Position numbers and translations under genes: made by a program. Positions 10,567 through 21,553 of a DNA stretch of 64,000 nucleotides are shown here, piece after piece. Below the pieces are notes generated by a model. That model saw only the letters and a program-made list of their open reading frames with translations. It was not told the origin of the DNA and did no database searches. The DNA comes from Fistulifera solaris (Eukaryota; Bacillariophyta; Bacillariophyceae; Naviculales; Stauroneidaceae). Location of the stretch: contig AP026126.1 of the NCBI GenBank assembly GCA_030295235.1, positions 1,550,001-1,614,000 of the forward strand, given 5' to 3'. Position 1 is the first letter of the stretch. Each line of letters opens with the position of its first letter.

Positions 10567-13500
10567 ATGGTGATCCCAATGAGACCGGGCTCTAGAGGAG
10601 TATCCTCGAGGCCGCCCTTGTATTCACAACTATTTCATGCCAGGAATCGGACGGATTTGATTGATTTGACCAGTATGGAAGAAGAAGCCGCACCAGATGA
10701 AAGTAGAGGGTGTGTCGCGTTCAGTCAAGACGCAGTGGAAACCGTTCGGGAAGACTCACGCCGTTTATCCTGGACTGGTGGTTATCCTTCGGAAATTCAC
10801 GTCACATCCCCCCGAGAGAATCTTTCTTGCGCACAACCTCGGAAAGCAGGAAGCCCGCGCATTGACAACAGCGATATACAGTCGCATGGGCATAACGCAC
10901 AGAGAACGGAATATGGATGGTCAGCTCATGATTATCCCTCCGTTGTGAATGTGACCGTCATTGATGATGTTTCAGAAATGGGTTTTCAAAGCCAGAATGG
11001 AGATCAGATGAGTGCTAAAGAGAGTGTTGCATCGAGACCAATAGTCGTGCGCTCTCAGGCCTATTTTCAGAACCAGCAAAGTAAGCCTACATCTGGTGAA
11101 TCGCATATAACAGCTGGCGATATGCTCTCAAGAATGAAAGCAATAACAAATCGTATGAAAGCAGAGTCTTTGATTGTAAGAGGAATTGGTGTTGAAAATG
11201 GTCAAACACAGTCGCAAACTTCGTCCACTGTTGTGACGGGCCATGCTATTGTTGACGGCACGGAAATTCGTCGCGATCATCGCGATGACTTACCTCTGGA
11301 GGTAAACATCAAAGAAAGGAATGATCCCCGAGATGGAGTTCATGTGGTTCCGCCTACTTATAATGCAGTAAAGAGTATTGATACCATTCCCGGGGAAGTC
11401 AATGTATCATTGAATACGAGCACTGCGTTGAGTTATGCTCAAGCAATCTATCAACCAAGCGATATTGTGTGCGGAGACGGTGGCAAAGAAAGCCAGGAAA
11501 TTGAGGACTCGAGAGATCTACAGACTTCTCGGTCGTCGCAATCCTCCCGATCTTCTAAATCAGCGTTTCTACGATCTTTGAGTCGTCGACTAAGTGAAAA
11601 GTTGAAACGCAACGGCACAGCTAGTAAAGGCTTTGAGTCACTGACACAATCACTCAGTGAACCATTTGTCGCTCCTGCGGCAGAGCAGGCTGTTCGTGTC
11701 CGAGATATTGAATCACTAGGCTTGGGCAGTCCCGAAATCATCGACCTTAACGATTATGAAGATAACAACGCTCCGCTTACAAAAGCCGAGTCCGCACCAA
11801 CGGGTGTGGTGGAGAGCAAAAACGAAATGGTGTACGATCGCGACGATAATCCGCCGGCACAAGAAAGCGACGATCAGGCTGCTACAGCAGAGGATCCGGT
11901 AACGAAGAAACCGAGCGAGTTGGTCGAAGAAAAAAGTGACTGCGTCGAAGCGACAGAAAATATTGAAGTAAAGCCTGCTGACGGGGGCACTGAAAAAGAG
12001 TGCAACGAAGTCAATGGTTGTGACATTGGAGACGAAAAATCTCTCGACGTTGACCCTGATGCTTCCGAATCAGATACGAAAACCATTACTCCTATTGCTC
12101 GCGGTAGAGAGCGCTCCCGTTTGTCAAGAGCTACCCGCAAAAGAAAAATTACGGGACGCTCATTTTCGAGTTCTCGGGACATGAATCCTTTGGCAACAAT
12201 TCAGGGAGCGGTTCCCATCTCAGTCACAAACACAGAGAAAGACGCCAACAAGATCAATTCCAAAGATCTCCTGGATCAATTCAATTATCTGAAGACTGAA
12301 GAGCTTTTTATTGAAAAAACGTCGGAAGAAAAGACTCATCCCAACAAGGAAGTCACATTCGACGTACTTAGTCATGCTGATCGTGAAGAATCGCAGAATC
12401 ACAACGCGAATGTAAACAGCAAAAAAAACGATTGTAGCCATTCCGAGCGAAAGAAAAGACACAGAAGATTTTATTACTTTTGATTCGAGTACCTTTAACA
12501 AGAATGACGATCACTTTCCGAACGTCAAAAAGACGAATGTTTAAAAGACGAATGCTTAAAAGGTCGAAAAACTCAGCCTCGCTCATTGAAACTCAATGCG
12601 AGTGACTATGAAATGACGTCAAGTGGAAGTTCAACATGCGAAGTGGAAGTCGAGGATCTGTACGTCAGTTCAAGTAATTCCGACGAAGGAAAAGCGACTA
12701 GAGCCGCTTCGATGAAGAATCTCATACAAGGCCGTTCGTCCGAAGAAGGGGGAAGATATGGGCTCAGTCTTGTACACAAACTCGTCTGAGTCAGACCTGG
12801 AGCCAGATTACGATATTTACGATCAATGTGTAATGCCTTTTATTCCAAGCTTTCTAGACACAGCTTGTGCCTGGCTTGATGGTGAAGACTATGGAATACG
12901 CCCTCAGCAAGCAGCTCAATCGCGCCTATATAAACTCCAGAAAAACAAAAACAAGAAGATTATTGGACAGAGAACGAACAGCGACAAGAACAGTCGATCC
13001 GAGAACAAGACGAGTAGTAACTCGAAGGGTGCGAAGAACTTAAATTTACGCGAAGTATCAAGATTCGCAAGGCCAAGAAAAATGGTTGATCCCAAGACGG
13101 AAGTAAGACAAATCAAAGGCAAATCCAACAAATCGCCGCAAACAACATTACCACGACATCAAGCGTCAGCTATAGAGTCACAAACAAAGGATGTCGGTGA
13201 GGGAGGTGACCAGTCGGTGGGCAGAGACGAGTTGAAGCCGGAACAACTGAACAACGCTGTTGAGCCAGTTCGTTTCACTTTTTCAGATGGCAAGAGGAAA
13301 ACGAAACCGTCCGAAGAGAGTGCCAGTCCTTCTGATACTCTTGAACTAAAAACTCTCAAACGAAATCCATCCTTTGAACCTCAACCTACAAGTCCGACGG
13401 ACGAGAGAAATGAAAATACCCAAATGGATGTGCGAGGAGGCCAAGAATCGCCATTTCGCAAGAAGCTCCAAGAAAGGATGGAAAGTATCAAGTGTCGCGA

Positions 13501-14608
13501 TCCGATAGGGGATGGAGAAAAGTCTTTTGTATCAAACAACAACTCCAAATCAAAAATCTCTTCGCATCTTTCCAAACAGCAGTCGCCGTTGCGCGTACCC
13601 CAGGATCCTCCTCCTAGTCTTTCACCAAAGGCACTTCAATCGAGCGACGTTCTGCGTTCACCAAAGCAAGCTGAGATAGTTAAGATAAGTCCCAAAACGA
13701 AGCCCAGTGAAGAAGAGAGAATAAGTTCAGTAAACATGCATGCTAGCCGCTCCAGCCATTTGCCCGGAACGGCATCATCTCCCTGTTCAGGACAAGCAAA
13801 TGGCTACGTTCCGAGACGGCAGACTAATTGTAACCGAAGCGCTCCCCACTTCTCATACGAAAACAAATCGGCAGATTGGAAGCTACAGAGAGTCTTTACA
13901 ATCTCCTCCTCAAGGGGCCAGCAACGAACGCCCGTTTGATGAGTTTGCTCCAAATAAAAGCAAAGTTGCCGACGCGTGTATCGGTGACAAGCTTCGCGAT
14001 CAGAACTCCAAGACTCTTACGAGTGCAGCTGGTGGCCCGGAAACATTGCAGGGCATTCGGGCACGGCGTCGCTTGATAGAGCAAAAGCAATATGCCTCAT
14101 CGTCACGCAATCGTACTTTATACCAAGAACGTCACGACAAACTGGTCGCTCAGGAGCAAACACTTAGGGCTGGTAAAGCAAACCAATCTGACTCCGTCTC
14201 ACCTCGAACGTCTAGCGAGCACAGGGAGGACGAGCAAGCAAAAGGAAGGCAAGCTCGTTCTCGATCACCTTCCAATCGCAATGAAAGGGCCGCGTACAGC
14301 AATGCAACGCTACTAGCAAGAATGGGCAGGAGAATTCGACAGAGTGCGAGGCACCTATCGATATAATTGATGTAGAGTTGATGGCTTCCTTTGCGGAAAT
14401 AATTGAGAACGAGCGAAATGCAGCCCTAGAGCTTGTGGAAAAGCTTCGTCAACGCGCTTCTTCACTGCAAAAGCGCCACAGGGTTCGCAATCGGCATCCT
14501 CAAAACAACGACGGATTTCAAGAACAAGACATACCCTTTAACGATTCTGGCACTTCAAGTCGTAGACAGGAATGGGAAGGACATGGTTATAGCATATCAG
14601 CAGCGTAA
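10567..14608 (+). CDS. Large Ser-rich low-complexity protein, frame-broken
   Basis: A near-continuous coding region of about 1,340 codons split over several frames: 10567-12483, then about 12430-12790, 12758-13939, about 13800-14366 and about 14330-14608. Each break is bridged by protein-like sequence in the next frame. One sits in a G5 run (12748-12752), where four G would give EEGEDMGSVLYTN; another lies near an A8 run at about 12420-12428. Composition is rich in Ser, Asp, Glu, Lys and Arg, with Ser/Arg clusters (SRSSQSSRSSKS) and basic patches, suggesting a disordered scaffold or nuclear protein. The last part (IIENERNAALELVEKLRQRASSLQ region) is likely coiled coil. No known domain recognised. 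It could be two genes, but no start or stop context supports a split. Confidence 0.55.
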
Positions 14609-14737
14609 GAATTCTTACAATAATAATCATCAATCATACAATTCTGATATTGTGAATGGAGACAGTGGATAGGAGGGAGCGTTCAACGGACAATTGTCAT
14701 AAAAGTAGGTAACAGACAACTTTATTTATCGATACCA

Positions 14738-16015
14738 TCACTCTATCTTTCGGGTGGAAATACCCGTCGGTGTAGGAGGAACGCGAAGGGTTCCCCAAAA
14801 TGCGTCACAAAACGTAAATATTTGCCCGTAGTTGTAGATGTAATGAGTGTGGTGCATCGTGTGATACTTCGATCCCATGATGGGGTCAATATTCCAATCC
14901 ATAGCATCATGGATGTAGGTCGCCCAGACCGCGGTGAAGAACAGCAATATCAAATGTGTGAGATAGTGGCAAGGGCAAACCAATCCTGCTAAAACATACG
15001 GCGATGCTTGAAGCATCCCATCCAATGGATGGAACGCAATACTCGCCCACGGCGTCAACGTTTCCGCTTTATTGTATTTGTGATGCGGCATATGGACATG
15101 CTTGTATAACCACTTGTTTGTATGCAGAGTTCGGTGAACCCAGTAAATACCAATTTCCACCATGGCCATGTAAAGCAGAAAGTAAAAAGCATACCAGCCC
15201 CAACCTCCGATCTCTTGCACCGTGAAGTAACTGGCGGTAAAGCCCTTTTCAATGAGAAATTCGTCAATCACGGGCAGCATGACATAGATAATCATACTGG
15301 TTTGCGCCATAACAATTTGATCCAGTATAGTCGCCAAAGAGGGACGCTTACGCTTCGCAAATATTTCCTCCGATATGGGATGAATGTAGCAAAAGTAGTG
15401 AAAGACCGAGGCCGTGCCATAGTAAACAATGATCCCCGCAATCAAGTTGCGTAAATAGCACAAAAGATAATGAGACCACTCCAATGAATTTGAAACATAA
15501 GGCACCAGCTCTTGGGTAAGTCGAGCGGAAAAGGCAGTGGGTAGGAAAATGGAATTGAGATAAGCATTTAGATTGCGGCAGGGCTGCTGGAGTGGCTCGT
15601 TGTCAAGGAATGCCGCGTAGATGGATGAATAGGAAACGCCATTGTGAATGAACTCTGTTTCGGGTGTCGCTATACGCTCTAACCATTTAACACCAGGAAA
15701 CGGAACTGATTATTGTCAACGAAAATGCATAGCATAAACGAAGGAAAAAGGCCAAAATTCCCAAAACAAAAACAGAATGTGAGAAAAGGTCGATGTAAAT
15801 TCCCGAAAAGTCGATCAGAATTCTTTTCAGTCCTAGATGCCTCGGATTCGCATTTCGCACATACCATCGGCCGGCAAATTCATCAAATCAGAGAGCCATG
15901 GTGTTACTTGGATGAGGTCGGCCAGTATATTCTGTTCAAACAAAGCTGCTGCGACAAGACTAGTTACACTGGCAAGCGTGAAAACCTGCAGTGATCGTCG
16001 AATGCGAATCATCAT
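14738..16015 (-). CDS. ERG3: Sterol C5(6)-desaturase (fatty acid hydroxylase superfamily)
   Basis: Two exons (16015-15865, 15705-14738) with a 159-nt GT-AG intron; 372 residues. Membrane di-iron oxidase with the three His clusters WVHRTLH, HMPHH and HTMHHTH, plus TPWASIAFHPLDGMLQASPY, which is diagnostic of ERG3/STE1 sterol C5-desaturases. It introduces the C5-C6 double bond of delta-7 sterols in the ER. The N-terminus has a signal anchor (RRSLQVFTLASVTSLVAAALF), and several hydrophobic segments precede the His boxes. The splice joins PAD to VPFPGVKWLERI without a frame break, and the whole gene is intact. It is divergently arranged with the thioredoxin gene. Confidence 0.9.
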
Positions 16016-16523
16016 GGTTTCACTTGGCAGTCAATGAACACCGAGTTCGGTTTCGGGTTGTTTCTTACAATGCCAATAGAGAAAGGGCGAGGCGTTGTGT
16101 TTAGTGCGAGTTGCGTGCGGTCGTGGTCCTGCGGTCCATGCTTGAATTCTGTGCGACCACGCCCCTCCACGGACGAAACGTCTTTCCGGCACTGATTGTT
16201 TAGAAGCGTGACCGAAATTGATTATCAACGGAAATGGTGCAATTCGATCATCCTTTGTGCAGCTACTACGTACCAACATTTGTGTCCTACCGGTGTGTCT
16301 TATAGTGCGTAAATAATAATAGTGTACACCCGACGAGAGGGGGAAAAGGATAGGGCTAAGAACTTTCTGTTCTGTTCCATTTCCGAGGTTCGCCGAAACG
16401 ACCGTCTCCGTTTCGGCAAAAAAAAGAAATCCGAGACACGAGACACCATTCCGTCATTGAAAGCAATTGTAGGGATTCTAATTCACCAATTTCGCTTTAC
16501 AACTCTTGATCGTAAGGCGGAAC
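16016..16523. promoter_or_regulatory. Divergent promoter region with perfect inverted repeat
   Basis: About 500 bp between the divergent sterol desaturase and thioredoxin genes. At 16392-16417 a perfect 9-bp inverted repeat (GCCGAAACG / CGTTTCGGC) flanks an 8-base loop, about 107 bp before the thioredoxin start. It could be a factor-binding site or a 5' UTR hairpin. No coding gene seen. Confidence 0.45.
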
Positions 16524-17143
16524 ATGCGTGCACCAATGAAAACGTTTCTTGTTTGGAGCCCACTGCTCCTGTGCTTTGTTTTGAAGGCGCAAGCCTTTCA
16601 ACATTGTGGTTTCGTTCAAACTTTGAGAACTTTTTCGACGGCCCGGCCCGTGTCATTCACGGTTTCGGATCTTGAATTGGATGACTACCGTGATTATGAA
16701 ACAGTAAAAAGCCATCTGGTCCATTCGAAACATGCAGAACAAATTGCTGGGGTGTACAGAATTCTGAGCAAGACGCAATATGTAAACTTTTGACGTCGGT
16801 GGGAACGAACAAAATCGTTGTACTGAAAATATTCGCTCCTTGGTGCCGCGCTTGCAAGGCTCTGGCGCCCAAGTTCTCGCAAATAACCCAAGATGAGAAA
16901 TACAACAACAACTTGCCCATTGTTTGGGCCGAATTGAGTGTACAGTACAACAAAGAACTTGTCGTCGATGAACTCGCGGTAGACGCCCTTCCTACGGTAC
17001 AATTTTATGTGGATGGAAGACTCGAAGATAGCTTTGCGTGTGGGCCGACCAAGCGTGTGTTACTCAAGCGCAGACTCGCCCAGATGATCAATGCCAACGT
17101 CGACGCGCAAACACGACAACTTAAACTACGCTCCTCAGCCTAG
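16524..17143 (+). CDS. Plastid-type thioredoxin-like protein
   Basis: About 206 residues. The N-terminus MRAPMKTFLVWSPLLLCFVL ends in KAQA|FQ, an AxA|F site like the diatom ASAFAP plastid-import motif, so it is probably a bipartite plastid precursor. The mature part is a thioredoxin fold: KIVVLKIFAPW, active site WCRAC (both Cys present; Arg-Ala between them is non-standard), cis-Pro in DALPTVQFYVDGR, and a basic C-terminus. The frame breaks at a G4 run (16749-16752). Five G would align VQNSEQDAICKLLTSVG with the matching LQNKEQHAELMKSVG of the next gene. It is a tandem paralogue of the fused gene starting at 17982 and lacks the extra domains. Confidence 0.8.
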
Positions 17144-17981
17144 TTGTTCACGCCCCTTTCAACTGCTATAGCAATTTACTTTTAGATTTTAAACTGACGA
17201 CCACGAAGCTTTTGTAGACTATTTGATTCATTTTGTGAGATCTTGAGTTCAATCGCCAGATTCATTTCAACCATTTTCTGTGATTTTAGCATCCCCTGCG
17301 GATAGTTTTATCGCACTCCTCTAGGTTAGACTTGCGCACAGATAGACGAGAGAGTCAAAAATTATCTTGATTTTCCGATGATTTCACTCCTGGCGACAAC
17401 TGTTCAAGTCACAGAAGGGTCAAAAACATAAAACCAGCTGTCGACGTCAGCATTGTGACCGTTGACCGTTGTGTCGCTTTGAAGATTTGAAGTAGGCATA
17501 CGGTACACAAACGACAATCGATCGAAGTCCACACTACTTTTGGTAGGATACTTGAGAGAGGAATGCTTTTCTTTACCCTAGCTGGTAGTACCCTTCCACG
17601 TAAGCAAGTAGGCTCACGTAGTACGATTAACGCATGGTGTTTCGGCAGACAGACGTGTTCGGGTACCGTTCACCCACGAAACAAGCACTCCTATTACCGG
17701 TACTCATACTGCGGAGTTGTTCGTGGAGGAGAGGCGAACGTTTAACCAAGAAGTCTTTTCCCTATTTTTTGGGCGATGCTTCACCTCCATCAGTCTCTCT
17801 CTTTGGCATTACCTCCAATCTTTGTTTCTCTTTGCTTTTCCAACGAAAGCTTGGCTGTACTTCATAGCGCGCCCTAAAGCCGTTCAAGGTGATCTATTGA
17901 TTTAAACGCACCTCTATCGGCCAAAGTTTCTCTTTGCAAAGCAACACAAATTGATCCTGTTGAAAAGACCGTTACAACAAT
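17144..17981. other. Intergenic between tandem thioredoxin genes
   Basis: About 840 bp. Short open frames have no recognisable protein features. It likely contains the terminator of the first thioredoxin gene and the promoter of the second. Confidence 0.5.
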
Positions 17982-19960
17982 ATGCGTCTCGCTTGCTATT
18001 ATTCACTTTTGCTAGCAAGTACTTCCGTATGGTCTTTTTCGGTCACACGAAGTCCTGTATTCTCTGCTATCGCACCTCATCGCCCGCATTCTTTAACCTC
18101 GTCGTCCCTACATCCGTATACGTCATTGGCTGTCTCGACGTCGTCGCATCCGAGTTCGACGTTCGCTCCGGAACTGGGCAGTGACGGTCTGTTTCATTTA
18201 CAAAACAAAGAGCAGCATGCGGAGCTCATGAAATCAGTCGGACAGGACAAGATTGTCGTACTGAAAGTCTACGCTCCCTGGTGCCGAGCTTGTAAGGCTC
18301 TCGAAGCAAAATTTTTACAAGTTCGACACGACCCGAAATATAGTAACCTTCCAATTGTCTGGGCGGATTTAACAATTCAACACAACAAGGAATTTATCAA
18401 GCAGTTGGGTGTGCTGGCGTTACCTACGGTTCAGTTTTATGTACAGGGTCGTCTGATTGATACATTCGCTTGCGGTCCATCGAAAGTGCCGATATTGAAA
18501 CGTAAACTTGCTTCGACAGTCAATAAGCACGTCGATCCAGCTACGATGCAGTTGAAACCTTTAGATATGAGTGCAATAGAGCTATCATATCAAGAGGGCA
18601 GCTATGAGGGAGTTGATATGGACTCGGAGCAAGCAGACGACGTAACAGTGACGACTCCGGCAGCAACCAGTCCCAAGGCTTTGTTGAAATCACCCTACCG
18701 ACCTGCACCCGCGGCTTTTGCAAAAGTCGATCTCGATGCTGAACTATCAGCTGAAGATCGCAAACACATGGAATCAATCCCATACTTTTCGGAACTTTCT
18801 CTGGCAGATCGTGACGAGGTTGCGGAAAAAGCAACCCTGGTCACTTTTGCACCAGGCAGTATCATTCTCCGAGAAGGAACACCTGGCAATTCCTTCTATA
18901 TGCTCAGCTCAGGATCCGTGGAAATTTGTCAAGCTGCGACGTATTTATCTGATCCGCTCGTTTCACCACCTCCTTCCTATCTAGGAACGGTCATTAACGT
19001 TCTAGAAAATCCAGGAGACTACTTTGGCGAACGAGCCTTGCTAACTGGTGAGCCACGCGCTGCAAGTATTCGAGCAAGCGACCAAGAGACAAAAGTGTGG
19101 GTATGGGACAAAAGGATTTTCCAGCTAGTTCGGTTTTATCAGGACGAACAAAGTTCGCCTCAGCGCGCAACGTTTCAGTGGACGACAAGTACGGTCTCAG
19201 TGTCGTTTCGTTGCAATCCGATACCGCCGATTGGCAACAGCGTACTGTCAACGTTGCCAATCAGGTACGTGGAAGCACAAACTCGCCCTACATTATTCGC
19301 GGAGTAGATACAGATGATGATGTAGAATACGATGAAGAGGTGCTGACAAGCTCATCGAATGAATTTGCGGTGAAAAGAAGCGACGAAGTCATTTTGTCAC
19401 TGTTGTCGAAGTTCAAGATGGTGCGCTCGATACGCAATTGTTTGAACTATTTAGTTAAAACACGGGCGACCTGGGGTGATTCAGGGAATCGCATACGGCG
19501 CTCTTTGTTAGTGTCGCGACTGACGCCTGCACAGCGGGCCGAATTCGCGGAGGCTTTTGAATTTTCGGATGCCAACGGCGACGGGCAGATTGAACTGCAG
19601 GAATTGAAGCGAATTGTTTACAGCATGAACAGTGGAGAAGAGGGAGAAAACGAAGCATTGGACCAGGAATTGCAAGTCGCAATTGAAAGAAACAGCGCAG
19701 GACCGGCCGTGTTAGATTATACCGATTTTATGGGCATCATGGCAGAATCTGAATTTTACTTCCTTTTCAACGACATTTTTGCTTCGCTCGATACGAACAA
19801 TTCTGGTTATGTGAAAGCGATGGACCTCGATCGAGTACTATCTGGAGTCCGCGATCTGATCAGTGATGACCGAAACAGTATCATTGACGTGGAAGATCAA
19901 GACATGCTGATCGACTACGAGCAATTTACACGCATGTTACTAGGTACAAGTCTGCAATGA
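17982..19960 (+). CDS. Thioredoxin / cyclic-nucleotide-binding / EF-hand fusion
   Basis: About 659 residues in three modules. (1) An N-terminal hydrophobic leader (MRLACYYSLLLASTSVWSFS) and Ser/His-rich region, probably organelle targeting, then a thioredoxin fold with APWCRACKAL and cis-Pro LALPTVQFYVQGR. (2) At about 270-390, a cNMP-binding beta-roll: ILREGTPGNSFYMLSSGSVEI, then the phosphate-binding cassette PGDYFGERALLTGEPRAASI with its Glu and Arg. (3) EF-hands: a canonical loop DANGDGQIELQE, and a second, DTNNSGYVKAMD. The frame changes between the cNMP module and the EF region near 19130, inside the domain, and no plausible separate start exists for the second part. One fused protein is therefore the simplest reading. 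It would couple Ca2+ and cyclic-nucleotide sensing to disulfide chemistry; that role is inferred. Confidence 0.72.
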
Positions 19961-20405
19961 GGTACATGACGTATCGTGTTGAAGAACTACCACATCTTTG
20001 GCAATGAGGCACATGTCACATTTTCCCACTTAACAACGACGCACGCCGCTTGCAAACATTAATCAATACAAAGCGCTCTTTCATATCATCGAACGTCTTT
20101 GAATCTAGATAATTGGAACCATCAATGAGACCCGTAGGCCTCGGACTCGAAGGGAGTTAAGAAATACCGGTAGACGTAAATCCTTGGAACTGGGATGAAA
20201 TATTGAAACTTGGAACCCTTTCTCAGTACCGGAACGACGTGATGTCCTTTATTCATTCGTGTGCTTCGATGACGTATAGTCCAGTACTGTTTGCCCCCAG
20301 TGAAAAAGGACGCGAAATGAAGAAACAAACGTTTGCCTCGTTTTTGGGTTGCAACTTTTATTACAGTATTATTTATTTATTTGTCATTGATTACTTGTGA
20401 AACCG
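19961..20405. other. Intergenic, no gene seen
   Basis: About 445 bp between the fusion gene and the DUF3119 gene. Contains AT-rich stretches near 20340-20395 just before the next start. No RNA or protein gene recognised. Confidence 0.45.
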
Positions 20406-21155
20406 ATGAGCATCATGAAAGCATCATCTACAATTATTTGTCTCTACTTTCTAGTGGCACCTACTTCGTGGGCTTGGGTGAATCATCCCAAAACAGGCAG
20501 TCAAGTACCTGTAGTTCGATCGTCGTTCAACACGAAATCTTCCCCCACGCGCTTGAATGGATTCTTGGAAGACATTTTCAGCAAGGCGCAATCTTTCGGA
20601 AAGAAAAACGTCGTGGAAGCTATTGAACCTCCCCAATACGACCCTGTTACGATTGAACCTGACTTTCGTGTCGCGGCTTTGTTCTTAGGGTCTGGCATCC
20701 TCTTGGACACCATCCCTTACATTCAGTTGACGCTCGGCCCTCTTGTCACGCTTTTGGGACTCCTCTTTCTGGTGCAAACATTTCGCATTCGTTTTGTTCT
20801 TAATGAAGACAATGCTTTGGAACTACTAACCGTGAATCCCTTTACCGGCGAGACGAAGGATTCGGGAGAGAACGTCGTGGTGGGCGGAGCCAATGTTTGG
20901 GCGACTTCGTCAATTGTGAACTACGACTTCTTTCCTCCTATCGACAGTTCCCCAGTTGGACCTATTCTGGTGTATTTTAAGGAGACGCAAACACCTTCCG
21001 AAACTTGGAATCAAGGTCCTGGTGCCAAAGCCAATGATCCGGAGAAAATTGCGGCTGGCGAAGCTGTAGCTGGACAAGTGCATTTCTTCCCGGCCGTTTG
21101 CAAGTCAGAGCAGCTGCGGGACGAGTTTGTGAAGCGACAGGTTGCTAAGCTTTAG
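20406..21155 (+). CDS. DUF3119 family protein, plastid precursor
   Basis: 249 residues from ATG 20406; an in-frame GTG lies 9 bases earlier. The N-terminus (MSIMKASSTIICLYFLVAPT) ends in SWAWV, a signal peptide plus aromatic residue as in plastid precursors. The core has two adjacent hydrophobic helices (LFLGSGILLDTIPYIQLTL, LVTLLGLLFLVQTF), then a soluble part with VNYDFFPP, PILVYFKE and VHFFPAVCKSEQLRDEF. This order matches DUF3119, conserved in cyanobacteria and plastids; its function is not established. Frame intact. Confidence 0.75.
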   Translation: MSIMKASSTIICLYFLVAPTSWAWVNHPKTGSQVPVVRSSFNTKSSPTRLNGFLEDIFSKAQSFGKKNVVEAIEPPQYDPVTIEPDFRVAALFLGSGILLDTIPYIQLTLGPLVTLLGLLFLVQTFRIRFVLNEDNALELLTVNPFTGETKDSGENVVVGGANVWATSSIVNYDFFPPIDSSPVGPILVYFKETQTPSETWNQGPGAKANDPEKIAAGEAVAGQVHFFPAVCKSEQLRDEFVKRQVAKL

Positions 21156-21553
21156 TTGAAAGGCATTGCGTCTATTTTCTTTAGAAGCTTTTTGGTGCGA
21201 ATGAATAGAACTAGGGTAAAATTGAATGGCGCACCGGTATCCATATTGAGTACTCAATACTATCTTGTATGCGATTTCGGAGAATTATGTCGTTTGATAA
21301 CTAATGCATCACATTTTGGACAGTGACGATTGTGAACCGGTTGCGTGGAAGTGACACTTTTCCAGCTGCCGGAGGGTTGCCAATGGTGGCGAAGGGAAGA
21401 TCCATCAAAAGGTTCTTCTTCTCTCTGTCGCGGTCGTGAAGATGCAATAACTGCGCTATTGCACTTTTTATAATCGCCCTGTTTCATTGCTGTTATCATC
21501 CATTCCGCACAAAGTGAATTTGATAAGCAAGCGACATAAGATTATTGCTCAAA
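21156..21553. other. Intergenic, no gene seen
   Basis: About 400 bp before the 2-oxoglutarate dehydrogenase start; presumably promoter. A minus-strand open frame of 79 codons has no family features. Confidence 0.45.

Noticed and set aside
12421-12790. Reading the Ser-rich gene at 10567 as several separate small genes
   Set aside because: The pieces overlap or abut in different frames, lack promoters or independent ATG starts, and continue the same composition.
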